Below the pieces are notes generated by a model. The model was not told where the DNA came from. It was given only the letters and a program-made list of their open reading frames with translations, and ran no database searches. The position numbers and the translations under genes are program-made. From the NCBI GenBank assembly GCA_017302775.1, contig JAFLDC010000001.1:3384-30732 (forward strand): a stretch of DNA of 27,349 nt. Direction: 5' to 3'. The stretch's first letter is position 1; every line of letters starts with the position of its first letter. This document shows, piece after piece, positions 1-9,885 of the stretch. Source of the DNA: Sphingomonadales bacterium (lineage in GTDB: Bacteria; Pseudomonadota; Alphaproteobacteria; Sphingomonadales; Sphingomonadaceae).

Positions 1-171
1 GTCAGCAAAGGTGACTGGTCCAGCCCGCACCGCCATGTAATCGTGGTGAGCGGATTGCAACCCGCTGAGGCAGATCAGGAGGCTGGGTTCCTGCGATGGC
101 AGGTGGTGCTCGGAGAGGGATCAGAAAAGCGTGTCCTACACAAAATGGATGTGTCCGTCGAGCGACGCTAA
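1..171 (+). CDS. C-terminal fragment of an unknown protein (5' end outside window)
   Basis: Frame 1 is open from the first base to a TAA at 169-171, giving 56 residues with a balanced, protein-like composition (central part around GFLRWQVVLGEG, ending SVERR). No family is recognised. It lies 102 bp upstream of the CHAT protease gene on the same strand, so it may be the promoter-proximal partner of that gene. Only the tail is visible, so neither start nor function can be given. Confidence 0.45.
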   Translation, partial: VSKGDWSSPHRHVIVVSGLQPAEADQEAGFLRWQVVLGEGSEKRVLHKMDVSVERR

Positions 172-273
172 AGCGGTGGTATCGCAGCAGCCGGGCCGCG
201 AGCACCAGTGCAGTACCACTGGCGGCTTGGAGCGGGCTGATTGGGTTTTAGGTTTGAGCGAAAAGGGGGCTGA

Positions 274-1320
274 ATGTCCGTGGATCAGTATCGGCGGGAA
301 GTAGACCGGCATCAGGACAGCGTGAATAAGCTTCAGACTGAAAGGGCGCGTGAGATGTCGCGCGCGGCTTCAGAGCGGAAAAAGGGAAGCGACGCGAGAG
401 CGGCAGCGAATCGGACTTCTTCAGCTTCAACGGTGAAGACGAGGCTCAAGGAGGCTGACAGTCACGATAGTAAGGCAGTTGCCTATGACCGAAAGGTCGC
501 CGACATTGATGGGAAGATCGCCCGAGCAAGCAAGCAGCTACAGGATGCGAGAGTAAAGCTGGCAAATGCGGAGAAACAGGCAGCGCAGAAGCTAGGTCGG
601 GAGCGAAAGCAACAAGAACAAGCGGATGCCCGTGCGCGATCTGTGGTCAATGGGCGGCTGTCAGAGCACGATCGTCTCCATCGTGTCGCGCTTCGGAGCA
701 TCCAGGACTTACAGGCGCTTCCCGCGACTATCGGGGTCTTGTTTCTTGCCGCTAACCCGTTGGACCAGCAGCAGCTGCGGTTGGATGAAGAGGTTCGCGC
801 AATCGGCGAGATGATCCGTAAGTCCGAGCACCGGGATTCCGTGAAGCTTGAGTCGCGATGGGCGGTGCGCCCGCTCGATATCCTTCAGGCACTCAACGAG
901 TTCAAGCCGAGGGTGGTCCACTTCAGTGGCCACGGCTCCGAGGATGGTGATCTTGTGCTTCAAGATGGCTCGGGCAACGCCAAGATGGTCTCTAAAGAGG
1001 CCATCGTGCAGACGATGATGACCGCGGCGGACGACATCCAACTCGTCTTCTTCAATACCTGTTACTCACGAGACCAGGCCGAAGCCGTGGTGGCGCATGT
1101 GCCGGCGGCGATTGGGATGAATACCGCAGTCGACGATGAAGCCGCCCGGGTGTTTGCGGCGCAATTTTACTCGGCCATTGGGTTTGGCCTCTCTGTTGCG
1201 ACTGCTTTCGCACAAGCCAAGGCGGCATTGCTGCTGGAGGGGATCTTTGAAGATGATGTCCCAGAGCTATTCATCGCCGAGGGAATTGATCCAACCGAAC
1301 TGGTTCTGGTGAAGCCGTGA
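274..1320 (+). CDS. Coiled-coil CHAT-domain (caspase-like) protease
   Basis: The protein has 348 residues. Residues 1-135 are highly charged, helical and coiled-coil-like, rich in K, R, E, A and Q. Residues about 150-348 look like a CHAT domain, a clan CD caspase/separase-like cysteine peptidase. The likely catalytic dyad is visible: His220 in VVHFSGHGS and Cys263 in VFFNTCYS, each after a hydrophobic strand. The opening stretch IGVLFLAANP is also typical of CHAT effectors. The ATG follows a GGGGG ribosome-binding site (AAGGGGGCTGA). Known CHAT proteins act in bacterial immunity and cell suicide by cleaving partner proteins; the substrate here is unknown. From memory, similar charged helical N-termini occur in front of TIR and other conflict effectors, which suggests an adaptor or oligomerisation role. 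It is convergent with a nuclease-STAND gene 120 bp away. Confidence 0.85.
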   Translation: MSVDQYRREVDRHQDSVNKLQTERAREMSRAASERKKGSDARAAANRTSSASTVKTRLKEADSHDSKAVAYDRKVADIDGKIARASKQLQDARVKLANAEKQAAQKLGRERKQQEQADARARSVVNGRLSEHDRLHRVALRSIQDLQALPATIGVLFLAANPLDQQQLRLDEEVRAIGEMIRKSEHRDSVKLESRWAVRPLDILQALNEFKPRVVHFSGHGSEDGDLVLQDGSGNAKMVSKEAIVQTMMTAADDIQLVFFNTCYSRDQAEAVVAHVPAAIGMNTAVDDEAARVFAAQFYSAIGFGLSVATAFAQAKAALLLEGIFEDDVPELFIAEGIDPTELVLVKP

Positions 1321-1439
1321 ACCAAGGCGGCCATGACGCCTGTTTTCTCAGTCGCAGCGATCTTTGGCAGAAAGACCCCCACGGAACTGGGGTGCTTTGA
1401 CCTGCTGGTGTGCCGGGTGAGCTGTAACCCACGATGTCT

Positions 1440-4400
1440 TCAGCGATCCGCTTCGGCGCGCGTCAGGTCCAGCACCACAACCGAAACGCGCCCGCTCGCT
1501 GCGGCACGGCTGCGGGCGATCAGCTGGTCGCGCAGCGCGGCGGGCGTGTCCGGCGCGCAATGTCCTTGACCCGGACTTTTCAAACGCTTGTTGTTCGGAA
1601 CGTCGCGCCCGAACCAGAAGACGAGGTAAATGCCGAGGTCGTCCGCGCGCCAGTCGGGGGTATAGAGGCGGTCGAGTTGGTCGTCAGCCGCTGTCCACAG
1701 TTCATTGTGCCATTGTCCCTTGACCTCGATCGGCACGAGCAGGTCGCCCAACGTGCAGCCGATGTCGATCTCCTTGTCGTCAGCACCGTGCAGTTCGGGA
1801 ACGAACGTGATGTCGGGCGCTTGCAGGCGTAGCAGGCCGACGAAGACATTCCGGCAATCGTCCTCGCTTTTCGGCGTGTCGCCTTCGAAGAACAAGCGGC
1901 GGGAATCGACATCGTCGCTGCGGATCATCTTGGCAGCGGTGTCAATCGCGTCGAGCACGCAGGCCTGCAGGTCTGCCGCGCAGGCTGGCGGCGTGTCTTG
2001 CACCACGGCCGCAACTGCCTCCAGCGTCGGCGGCGTATAGGCCGCCTCCATCCGCTTCCGGGCCTGCTCCGTCGCAACCTCAGCGATCAGCGCGGAATAG
2101 CTGTCTGCGGGCGCATCGCACAATGCCTCCAATGCGTTTGCCGCGGACGGATCGATGCCGTTACCCAGTCCTTGGATCAGGGCTCTTAGGTATTCCGAAG
2201 CATGCCGCGGCTCCCGATCGCCCACGAATCCGCCGACCGAATAGCCAGCGTTCGGCCATGCGCCCCGGAACGCGGCAATGACCCAAGCGCATTGTGCGGT
2301 GTCTAGTCCTGCCTTCTTCTCATTGCGGAAAGAGGAATATGTGCGGTCGCGCAATGCCCAGAAAACTTCTGGTCCAATGCTGTCGGTATCCATGCGCGCG
2401 CGCGTCTGCTCGAAGTCAACGATAAGGCCCAACGCATCCCATCGCTGCTCGCGTGCGGGCTCGCCACTTGTTGTCCGCTCGCGAGCAAGCCTCTGCAAGA
2501 TAGGTCGCCCGCCGACGGCATGTAGCAAATGATTGGTCAGCAACGTTTCAATATGTTCGGGCAATGTCGGAAAGCTCGCGAGCCATTCGCCGGCCAGTTC
2601 CGAGGCAAGCGCCGCATCCTGCTCGCTCGACATCAATTCGTGCAGGCCGTCAACGGGCGTGCGGCCAGACGCAAGCAGTGGCTCGTAGAGTGTCCGCATT
2701 GCGGTCGGCCACAGTCCGCGTGCCCGCACCGCCTGTTCGATGCTTGTGGTGAGACCGTCCAAACCTACGTGATCTTCGACCAGTTTCAGCCGCACCGCGA
2801 ACAGACAGGCGAGCAGGCGATCGTCGGACAGGTCGTCATGGCCGCGATCTCGTCGGAACCGCTCGGCCGCCGCGACAATCAACAGCCATTCTTCGTCCAG
2901 TGGCGTCCCGCCCGCATGCGCCTTGGAAAAGGCGCAGGCAGGTGGCATCCCGGCCTCGGCCACCAAGAACGCCTCGAACCCCGCGTGGGCCGCATCGGCG
3001 ATGTCAGGCCCCAGCCACTGCGCGACGCGTTCGTGCGCGGGGACGTCGTCACCCATGTCGAAGAACATGCGGAGATAGGCGTATGCCGGACCGAGGAGCA
3101 GCTTGACATCTCCATTGCGCATCGATTCGAGCTGCGGCAGGAAATGCCGCCTGTCTTCGTCCCATTCCGCTACGCGCTGGGCCGCCTCGCGCGATGCCCG
3201 CGCTTCGCTTTCGATCTGCCACTGGGGCACAGGGGGATCTACCAAAGTATCCAGCCATGCCTGCGCCTCAGGATCAGCTGCCACAAAGGGGCGCGCTGCT
3301 TCCCGCACAGCAGCGCCCGCTTCGCCCTGAAGATCAAAAGCGCGCATCAGGACGCGCCAGCGCGTGTCCGCTGGGCTCGGGGGATGCATTGCCGTCAGCA
3401 AGTGGATGACGTCTTCCTTGGACACATACAGGCCGGGCGAGACGTCGCCCAGCCTCCAGAACTGGTTCCACATCGTGTCTTCGTCCGTGGCCGCCAGCAG
3501 CACACGGCGCTGGATCGCACGCCGTGCGTTCGGGCACGTCTTCAGGTGGTGCAGGATCGCACCGGCCGCGTCCTCGCCGCCGACAAGCTGATGGCGGAAC
3601 AGCGACAGCCACGACCATAGCTTCTCAGGATCGACGGCGCCTAGTTCCAAGCATGACGCGATGAGGCGATAGGCCAAGCGCGTCATCTCCCGATCATGCG
3701 CCCAAGAGCGTCCCGAAGCGCGCGCCAGCGTCAGCAACTCTTCGAGCACACCCTCGGCCCGCCGGGCCGGGAAGCGCTTCTCGAAGTGCCACAGCAGGCT
3801 CATCGTGCGACGCGATCTGCGCAGGTGAGCCATCGCCGTTTCGGCAATGGTGCGGTCGTCAAAGGTCGCATCGCCCAGATCGTGCAGAAGATTCAGCGCC
3901 AGACGCGCCGACGATTCGTCGTCCTGTGTGAGAAGTGAACGCACTTCCGCCGGCCAGTCCCGCACGACGCCGGATGCGAGCAGCGCCGCCGCGCTTTGGC
4001 TACGGATCGCGTATGCCAAGGTGGGATCGTGCAGCAGCGCCGACAGTTCCGGCAACAAGTCGATGGCGATGGCGGTGCCCGTGACCGCCTCCAACAGGAT
4101 TAGCCTCAGCCCGCTCGGCGAATTTTGCGAGACGATGTGCGTTCTCAGCTCGGCGCGAAGCTCCGCACGGGCCAACCCACGCAGCGCATAAGGACCCATG
4201 CCGAGAAAATGCGGTCGTTCCGCCGCCAAGTGGACCAGAGCATTCAACAACGCGCGTGCTGCGGGGCCATCCAGCGTGTCGGCATCACCATATTCGATCA
4301 CGCCCATGGGGTCGGAACGGATCACCGCTTCGGCCAAGTGGGCATCTTGCGCCAGCCACGCGTGCAGGCCGCGCAGGCTGGCCGGCACCATGCCGTGTCG

Positions 4401-5375
4401 GTGGAACAGCGACAGCAGCCGTCGGCGCTTGCGCGGCGTGTCGGCACACCGAGCAAGCCATCTTGCCGCCTGAAATTCGGCGATGCGCCTGTGGCAGTAG
4501 GTGAACCGATCTGCGGCCCGCGCCACGAACAGTCGCGTGCCGAGCACGTCGTCCAGCATGTCGGCGTCGGGCAGCGTCGCGACCGCTGCTAAGGGCAGCG
4601 CCTCGTCGTCCACGTTGGCCTGGGCCCTCCGGCTGATGGCACCCCGGCCTGTGAGGATCAGACCGGCGAACGCTGCTCCGGTCGCATTGGTGACCTGCCT
4701 AACTCCGAGTTGTCCCGCCGCCTTCCGGTCGTTGTGTTCGCTGCCCAAGATCGCGATGGATCGCTCGAACAGCCGCGCCTTGGTGCCTGGCAGATCCTCG
4801 TCGCGCGCCACCTTCGCGATCATGTCCAGTGTCTGAGGGTTCGCGAGCAGATCACGGAGGCCGCGGGCCTTGTAGTGGTCAATCACCTCAGCCGCGCGTG
4901 CGCTTCCAAGGTGATCGGCCAGATGCGTAGCGGCGTCGAGTTCGGTGAAAGGCTCCAGATGCAATTCGAGGGGGGCAGCGCCATAGTGCCCGCGAATCGC
5001 CTCGCGTCCTGTTGCGCTGCGCCAGTCCGAGACGCGGCACGACAGAATGAAGGGTGGGTGGCCGGCCTCGCCGAGCCTGAGGAGCACGCGATCCAGGGCA
5101 TCCCCGTCGCGCTGGGCGGCCACTTCGTCCAGCGCATCAATCACCAGGACTTCCGCATCACCCAGCAACGTCTGGGGCACCGGCCAACTGATGAGTTTCC
5201 GTGCGGTGCAAAGTGCGTGGCGAGGGTTCTCGCCCAGCCATGCCAGCAGGTGTGACTTCCCCATTCCAGCTTCGCCCAAGACGATCACGGGGCCGGTTTG
5301 GGACTGCAGGTCAGACTGGGTCAGGACCTTGGCATCAGGCTGACCAGGGTTACAGTGAAGGGTGCGCTCGATCAT
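1440..5375 (-). CDS. NACHT-like STAND NTPase with C-terminal PD-(D/E)xK nuclease domain
   Basis: From the ATG at 5375 the protein has 1311 residues; an in-frame TTG at 5414 would add 13. The Walker A motif GEAGMGKS is at residues 34-41 and the NACHT-style Walker B (VIDALDE, D80/D83/E84) follows, with a likely sensor arginine in ILSCRVSDW. A very long helical, HEAT/TPR-like region covers about 300-1150. Near the C-terminus D1204-x12-E1217-V-K1219 (in DKEIDIG and PIEVKGQW) forms a clear PD-(D/E)xK nuclease signature. Bacterial STAND proteins are phage sensors that oligomerise on ligand binding and release an effector. Here the nuclease is at the C-terminus and the ATPase almost at the N-terminus, the reverse of the common Avs order. 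A second nuclease-STAND gene lies upstream on the same strand. Anti-phage function is inferred. Confidence 0.85.
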   Translation of the reverse strand: MIERTLHCNPGQPDAKVLTQSDLQSQTGPVIVLGEAGMGKSHLLAWLGENPRHALCTARKLISWPVPQTLLGDAEVLVIDALDEVAAQRDGDALDRVLLRLGEAGHPPFILSCRVSDWRSATGREAIRGHYGAAPLELHLEPFTELDAATHLADHLGSARAAEVIDHYKARGLRDLLANPQTLDMIAKVARDEDLPGTKARLFERSIAILGSEHNDRKAAGQLGVRQVTNATGAAFAGLILTGRGAISRRAQANVDDEALPLAAVATLPDADMLDDVLGTRLFVARAADRFTYCHRRIAEFQAARWLARCADTPRKRRRLLSLFHRHGMVPASLRGLHAWLAQDAHLAEAVIRSDPMGVIEYGDADTLDGPAARALLNALVHLAAERPHFLGMGPYALRGLARAELRAELRTHIVSQNSPSGLRLILLEAVTGTAIAIDLLPELSALLHDPTLAYAIRSQSAAALLASGVVRDWPAEVRSLLTQDDESSARLALNLLHDLGDATFDDRTIAETAMAHLRRSRRTMSLLWHFEKRFPARRAEGVLEELLTLARASGRSWAHDREMTRLAYRLIASCLELGAVDPEKLWSWLSLFRHQLVGGEDAAGAILHHLKTCPNARRAIQRRVLLAATDEDTMWNQFWRLGDVSPGLYVSKEDVIHLLTAMHPPSPADTRWRVLMRAFDLQGEAGAAVREAARPFVAADPEAQAWLDTLVDPPVPQWQIESEARASREAAQRVAEWDEDRRHFLPQLESMRNGDVKLLLGPAYAYLRMFFDMGDDVPAHERVAQWLGPDIADAAHAGFEAFLVAEAGMPPACAFSKAHAGGTPLDEEWLLIVAAAERFRRDRGHDDLSDDRLLACLFAVRLKLVEDHVGLDGLTTSIEQAVRARGLWPTAMRTLYEPLLASGRTPVDGLHELMSSEQDAALASELAGEWLASFPTLPEHIETLLTNHLLHAVGGRPILQRLARERTTSGEPAREQRWDALGLIVDFEQTRARMDTDSIGPEVFWALRDRTYSSFRNEKKAGLDTAQCAWVIAAFRGAWPNAGYSVGGFVGDREPRHASEYLRALIQGLGNGIDPSAANALEALCDAPADSYSALIAEVATEQARKRMEAAYTPPTLEAVAAVVQDTPPACAADLQACVLDAIDTAAKMIRSDDVDSRRLFFEGDTPKSEDDCRNVFVGLLRLQAPDITFVPELHGADDKEIDIGCTLGDLLVPIEVKGQWHNELWTAADDQLDRLYTPDWRADDLGIYLVFWFGRDVPNNKRLKSPGQGHCAPDTPAALRDQLIARSRAAASGRVSVVVLDLTRAEADR

Positions 5376-5844
5376 GGATGCGATTGTGACCGATCCGGTC
5401 GGCGTAGGCTGCAATGCGGAGTTGCGGGCTAGACCCGTGCGTTCGCTCTGGCGTCAGGCATCTCGATGACGATTCGGAGCAGCCATTGAGTCCTACCGGA
5501 TTCCAACAAGCCGCGGCGGTCGAGCCATTGACAATGGTTGCCCTATCGGAAGTCCCGACGTCCTGTCAGCACCCCTCCAGCTTCTTCCTATAGTTATCCA
5601 TCCGGTTGACGCGAGTGCCAGCCTTGGATGAGCTCTGCCAACAAAGCGTCCATTTCGGCATAGGGCAGGGTTCGCCCGAAACCCGCAGTAGCCCAATCGC
5701 CAGTAAGGTCACCGGCACTCCGTCCGCCCGACCCAGCACGGAGTCGAGCTCGGCATGTAGCCGCCGAGGAAGACGAGGCCCATCGGCCGGCCGAAAAGGC
5801 CGCTGTCATGAAATTGCTGCGGGGCATCTGCTTTCGGTCGTCGT
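5376..5844. other. Intergenic stretch between the two STAND genes, no convincing gene
   Basis: A minus-strand frame is open across about 5594-5899 but overlaps the end of the neighbouring STAND gene and has no credible start. Its last 40 codons or so (around AEMDALLAEL) look protein-like, so a decayed gene is possible. A 13-nt perfect palindrome, CCATTG-A-CAATGG, lies at 5525-5537. No clear promoter for the downstream STAND gene was found. Confidence 0.3.
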
Positions 5845-8800
5845 CTACTCGAACGATTGATCTCGCTCTCGCATCGATTGACCAATCACTCGATCCCACA
5901 TGTCAATGCGCTCGTTGATCCATTGGATAGTTTGTTCTCGGGTCTGATGCTCCGGCGCGCCAGTCACAGCGGGGAAGGAAGATACAAGCGCGAGCACCTG
6001 ACGCAGGATCGGTAGCTGTTCCTCTGAGCTGCCAGCGGTCAAAGCTCGCTCTGCGAATTCCAGCAAGAATGCGCTCTTGTCCGGAGCAATGTCATAAAGA
6101 CGCCGAGAAATAGACGGGCTATTGTCTGTCGCTTCCGTAAGCTGACAGATGCGTGCGGCAAACAGGGCCCGGGAAGCCGGGTCTTCCTTACACCAAGCCG
6201 CGAGGAGGTCGTCGGAGACCGCGGAGACGGTGCAACCGTCGTTGCTGTTCGAGCTCTCCTCTAAAATTAGATCGCTCATAGCGTGGCGGCGCTGGAGGTC
6301 CTCCAGATTGAGCAGATAGGTGAGGGCGTCCTGGGGGTAACGTCGGATAATGGGCGCCAAGAAGTTGCCGGTCGTGCTGGGCAAGTAGCGGGGATGGAGG
6401 GTCCTTGCCTCCACGGCCCGTGCGAGCACGGGTTGAATAGCCTGGAAGTCTTCAGATTGCTTGGTGGCGAACTTGATGAGCTCTTCGATCTCGTAGTCGA
6501 GGTGCTCCTGACCATGATCGAGGCGCGGCCAATCCGCCCGTGTCAGTAGTCCCTGGCAGTAGCGCCCCAAGGCAATTTGCTCGGTGACATCTCGTTCATT
6601 GGCACTGAAGGTCACCATGTGGAGGATGTCTAGAGCGACATGCACGCCGTCAAGTCCTTTTGACGCAATGTCGTTCAAGATCTGGCCGATTTCATCAACC
6701 GAGATAGGCTTAAGCCGTCCACCGTAACCAAGTTCGCGATATCGCCATAACGGTGCTCGGCCGACCGCAAGTGCCCGGCGGATGCGGTGCGCTCCATCGT
6801 GGGTCAAGGGAACGGCCATTTGAAGAGTGGGGAGCCAAGACCCAAGTGCCTCATCGTCCAGCGCGCTATCCAATAGCGCGTCGGCTGCCCCTGGGTTTCG
6901 TTCACCCCAGCCCGAGATGAGGCCAAAGATGAAGGTCGGATTGAGGTTGGCGGGCTTCGTGGAGGCAAGTGCGTGCGCGCGTATGTCCTCCATGAGGACA
7001 GAGGGGTCAGAAGTGGCCATGGCAACCCCGCGCCCAAGCGAGATCGTGAAGTTATGGGCGCCATCACCAAGTAGGGTAGGGGTCATTTCGCGGAGTAAGG
7101 CCGTGTCTTTCGCCAACTCCCGACCGATACTCTCGGCCTTGGCGGCTGCACGCTCCCCCACAGCCGAAATGTCTCCGCATTCCTCGTCGTCATCAATGGC
7201 GGCTCGCATGGAGATGACAGCATGAACTTTCGCCCGCAGTGTGGTTGGCGCGAGGAGCTTTTTAAACGCTGTTGCCTTCTCTCGGAGATCGGGCTTCAAA
7301 TCCTTCTGTCGCAACAAAGAATTGATGCTCTTCAGAGCAGGCAGCCAGTCATCGCAAGCGATCAGTCGTGGAGCCAAAGTATGGATGTGATCTGCAATCG
7401 CTGGATCTTGAATGTATCCGAAGACACCGCGCCCGAGGATGGCCCGAACCTGGTGTCCGATTGCATCATTACGGAACGCATGCTCCTCGGCAATGCCGAT
7501 GAACAGCAGATACCAGGCTCGATAGTCCTGGATGTCTTGTGGCCACCAGCCCACACTGCGCTTGCGAGCACCAAAGTTAGAGATTGCTGGAGGGCGGAAG
7601 CCGCGCACCTTCAATGCCTCCTCAAGCAATGCAATCGCGATATCCACATCTTCAGGAACGCTAGATGCCAGGAGGCGCTCGATATGCGGCGCGCGCTGCA
7701 CGCCGGTGGCCAGCGTGCCTGAGTAGTAGGGCTGAAAGAGTGCTCGCAGCTGCTCCAGCTTCTTTTCTCTAGTATTTCGAACTGTGGGCTGAAGGGGCAG
7801 CAAGGTGAGCAAAACCTCAACGCACCGATCAAAGAGGTTCGCGTCGTAGGCAATGGACTGCACAAGTTGCGCGATCTTTTCGATCTCGAACTCATGCAGC
7901 TTGCCGAGATCCCCGCCTGCCGCAAAGCGTTCAGCGGCAGCCAGCGCGCGCTCCGGAGCAACCGCGGCCAAGCGCAGGAAGATCGGCAAATCCTTGGCGG
8001 TAAGGCGACTGATGTCTGAAAAGGAGCTTCCGCCATCCATGACGCCTGACACGATCGCTATGGCAGCTGGAGAGGTGTGCAGGAAGCTCAAGCGATGTGC
8101 GAACGAGGAACGCACGCGCTCTGGGGCATGGGTGAAGAGCCGCTCCTCGATCTCCGATGCCAGCTGTTCTTCCAAAGCCTGCGCTGCCAGGCGGTTTGAC
8201 ACCGCATGGGGTAGCAGCGCACGCCATTTGCCGCGTTCTTGGAGCAAGCCCCGCCGCTTGAGGTCGACCATGTTGCGATGAAAATTAGCGACCGTGGTGC
8301 CTGCGAATGCCGCGAGGATCGCCATCTCGGAGTTTGGCGACACGGCCTCACCATCAAAAGAATAGATCAGGCTCGCAGCCTTGGCGCAGCGCAATAGTTC
8401 GTCGCCCGCGCCCTGGCTCTGCTCGAAAAGGCGTCGGAACAGTTCGCCATCTTTCAAGGAAGACAGGTCATCGGTGTATTTGGACGTGGAGGCCAGTGCG
8501 AAGGCGAGGCGAGAGTTGCCGTCGCTTGCGGCGATGACCGTGTGCACATCGTTCAATGACAGGTGCTGATAGCGTGCGCGCAAGAGCACCGACATGGTTT
8601 CGTCTGACGCGCCTTCCAGCCGATAGAAAACTGTGTCCTCGGGGAGATCGTCCTGGATGTCGTATTCAATCGTCAGCAGCCCGATCGTTTTGGCGGCCTT
8701 GGCCTTACGCTCGACAAGGGCCGAATGCGACTTCTGCCCGCAGTTGTCCACGATCAGGATCGACGGAGCGCTGGAACCCCCAAGCGCCTCGATCATCGCC

Positions 8801-9657
8801 TCCGGTGACGGATCAGGGCTGTTCGAGATATCGGTATAGATTGCCCAGTCCTGAGAGAGGGCTGGCGTGTCGGTTTTAATGCGAGGGTCGAACAAGGCCT
8901 GTGCCAGCCGGGTCTTGCCAACGCCGGACAAGCCCACCAGGCGCACCGTGCCACCCGCCGCCAAATCGCGCCGGATCGCCTCAATGGCTTGGAGGTCAGT
9001 CATCCCATCGGTAGCCCCTGGCCCGAATACCCGCGGCTCCTCGCCTACGATGAACTCGGCCTCCTGGTCGGTTTCCTTGTAAGCCCAAGGCCCATAGCCG
9101 TTCCATCCTTGGATGGGCTTGCCAATGTGCTCACGAACCCAGATCGCAAGCGGGGGAAATTCCTCGACCCAATCAGCGATCTGTCGCGCCCCGAGGAATT
9201 CGACCTTGATCTTGCCGGCCAAGCCATGGTCATCGAGCACCTTTCCCATGGCTGCGACGCGATCGGCTCGCCTCGGGTCTGCGGGATCGTCACGGGTAGA
9301 GGCGATGACATACAGGCCACGGTCTTTTGCCAGGGAAGCAATCGATGGCCGGATGACACCCTTGGGCTTGGGCGCCATCTCTGGCTCAATCTTGGCTGGC
9401 TCAAAGGGTTCAGCCTTGACTTGGACGATGGCCACGCTGCGGCTCAACGGGCCGCTCAGGTCTGCGGGTGGTCGGCATTCGACCCGCACATCGACCCCGC
9501 CATCATTCGCCCGCTGGTTCCCACCCCAAAACACGGCAGCCGGGTCGAGGCCTGCTCGGTGGACATGGGAACGGCACAGACGAGCCAGGAGTTCCCTGGC
9601 TTGGCCGTCGTCCAAGGCTCGGATGTGGTCGATCTGGATATGGAAGATGGGGTGCAT
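5845..9657 (-). CDS. Mrr-like nuclease fused to STAND NTPase with long helical C-terminus (Avs-like)
   Basis: Starting at the ATG at 9657 the protein has 1270 residues. An ATG at 9684 or a TTG at 9759 are possible longer starts; 9657 puts the conserved nuclease helix right at the N-terminus. Residues 1-120 match an Mrr-type PD-(D/Q)xK fold: E22 in a helix, D56 in DGGVDVRVE, and Q79-V-K81 in AIVQVKAE. The P-loop GLSGVGKT is at 242-249 and Walker B is SILIVDN with D304. From about 400 to the end the protein is alpha-helical repeat-like, a probable sensor region. This order (nuclease, STAND ATPase, repeats) is that of Avs-type anti-phage proteins, which recognise a phage protein, oligomerise and degrade DNA. 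The assignment to a specific Avs class and the trigger are unknown. Confidence 0.82.
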   Translation of the reverse strand: MHPIFHIQIDHIRALDDGQARELLARLCRSHVHRAGLDPAAVFWGGNQRANDGGVDVRVECRPPADLSGPLSRSVAIVQVKAEPFEPAKIEPEMAPKPKGVIRPSIASLAKDRGLYVIASTRDDPADPRRADRVAAMGKVLDDHGLAGKIKVEFLGARQIADWVEEFPPLAIWVREHIGKPIQGWNGYGPWAYKETDQEAEFIVGEEPRVFGPGATDGMTDLQAIEAIRRDLAAGGTVRLVGLSGVGKTRLAQALFDPRIKTDTPALSQDWAIYTDISNSPDPSPEAMIEALGGSSAPSILIVDNCGQKSHSALVERKAKAAKTIGLLTIEYDIQDDLPEDTVFYRLEGASDETMSVLLRARYQHLSLNDVHTVIAASDGNSRLAFALASTSKYTDDLSSLKDGELFRRLFEQSQGAGDELLRCAKAASLIYSFDGEAVSPNSEMAILAAFAGTTVANFHRNMVDLKRRGLLQERGKWRALLPHAVSNRLAAQALEEQLASEIEERLFTHAPERVRSSFAHRLSFLHTSPAAIAIVSGVMDGGSSFSDISRLTAKDLPIFLRLAAVAPERALAAAERFAAGGDLGKLHEFEIEKIAQLVQSIAYDANLFDRCVEVLLTLLPLQPTVRNTREKKLEQLRALFQPYYSGTLATGVQRAPHIERLLASSVPEDVDIAIALLEEALKVRGFRPPAISNFGARKRSVGWWPQDIQDYRAWYLLFIGIAEEHAFRNDAIGHQVRAILGRGVFGYIQDPAIADHIHTLAPRLIACDDWLPALKSINSLLRQKDLKPDLREKATAFKKLLAPTTLRAKVHAVISMRAAIDDDEECGDISAVGERAAAKAESIGRELAKDTALLREMTPTLLGDGAHNFTISLGRGVAMATSDPSVLMEDIRAHALASTKPANLNPTFIFGLISGWGERNPGAADALLDSALDDEALGSWLPTLQMAVPLTHDGAHRIRRALAVGRAPLWRYRELGYGGRLKPISVDEIGQILNDIASKGLDGVHVALDILHMVTFSANERDVTEQIALGRYCQGLLTRADWPRLDHGQEHLDYEIEELIKFATKQSEDFQAIQPVLARAVEARTLHPRYLPSTTGNFLAPIIRRYPQDALTYLLNLEDLQRRHAMSDLILEESSNSNDGCTVSAVSDDLLAAWCKEDPASRALFAARICQLTEATDNSPSISRRLYDIAPDKSAFLLEFAERALTAGSSEEQLPILRQVLALVSSFPAVTGAPEHQTREQTIQWINERIDMWDRVIGQSMRERDQSFE

Positions 9658-9831
9658 GGGGTGATTGTGGCAAGGCTCAGGCATCTTTGGGCGATCCGCA
9701 GCGACTTGATCGATGTTGGAGTGCCCCCTACATCGCCTGGTGCCGTAATCGGCGAGCAATTCGGACTTTCCCTACACCTTCCTGAGCCAAATGCTGATCT
9801 CAGTGCCGCCTGACCGGAGCGTCTCGTCGAT

Positions 9832-9859
9832 TTGACAATCCTCGGAGCGCAGCTACTTT
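9832..9859 (+). promoter_or_regulatory. Candidate sigma70 promoter for the two small paralog genes
   Basis: A consensus -35 box TTGACA (9832-9837) is followed after 16 nt by TACTTT (9854-9859). The first start codon is 27 nt further on. The region also separates this unit from the divergent Mrr-STAND gene. Confidence 0.5.
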
Positions 9860-9885
9860 CGTTCAACTTACCCGAAGGTGGTTCC

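Noticed and set aside
2529..3620. Long plus-strand frame (363 codons) opposite the NACHT-nuclease gene
   Set aside because: It lies antisense within a well-supported coding sequence with domain motifs; its composition is that of a high-GC shadow frame.
5594..5899. Minus-strand frame of 101 codons between the STAND genes
   Set aside because: It overlaps the neighbour's 3' end and lacks a start signal; only its tail looks protein-like. Kept as a possible remnant in the intergenic entry.
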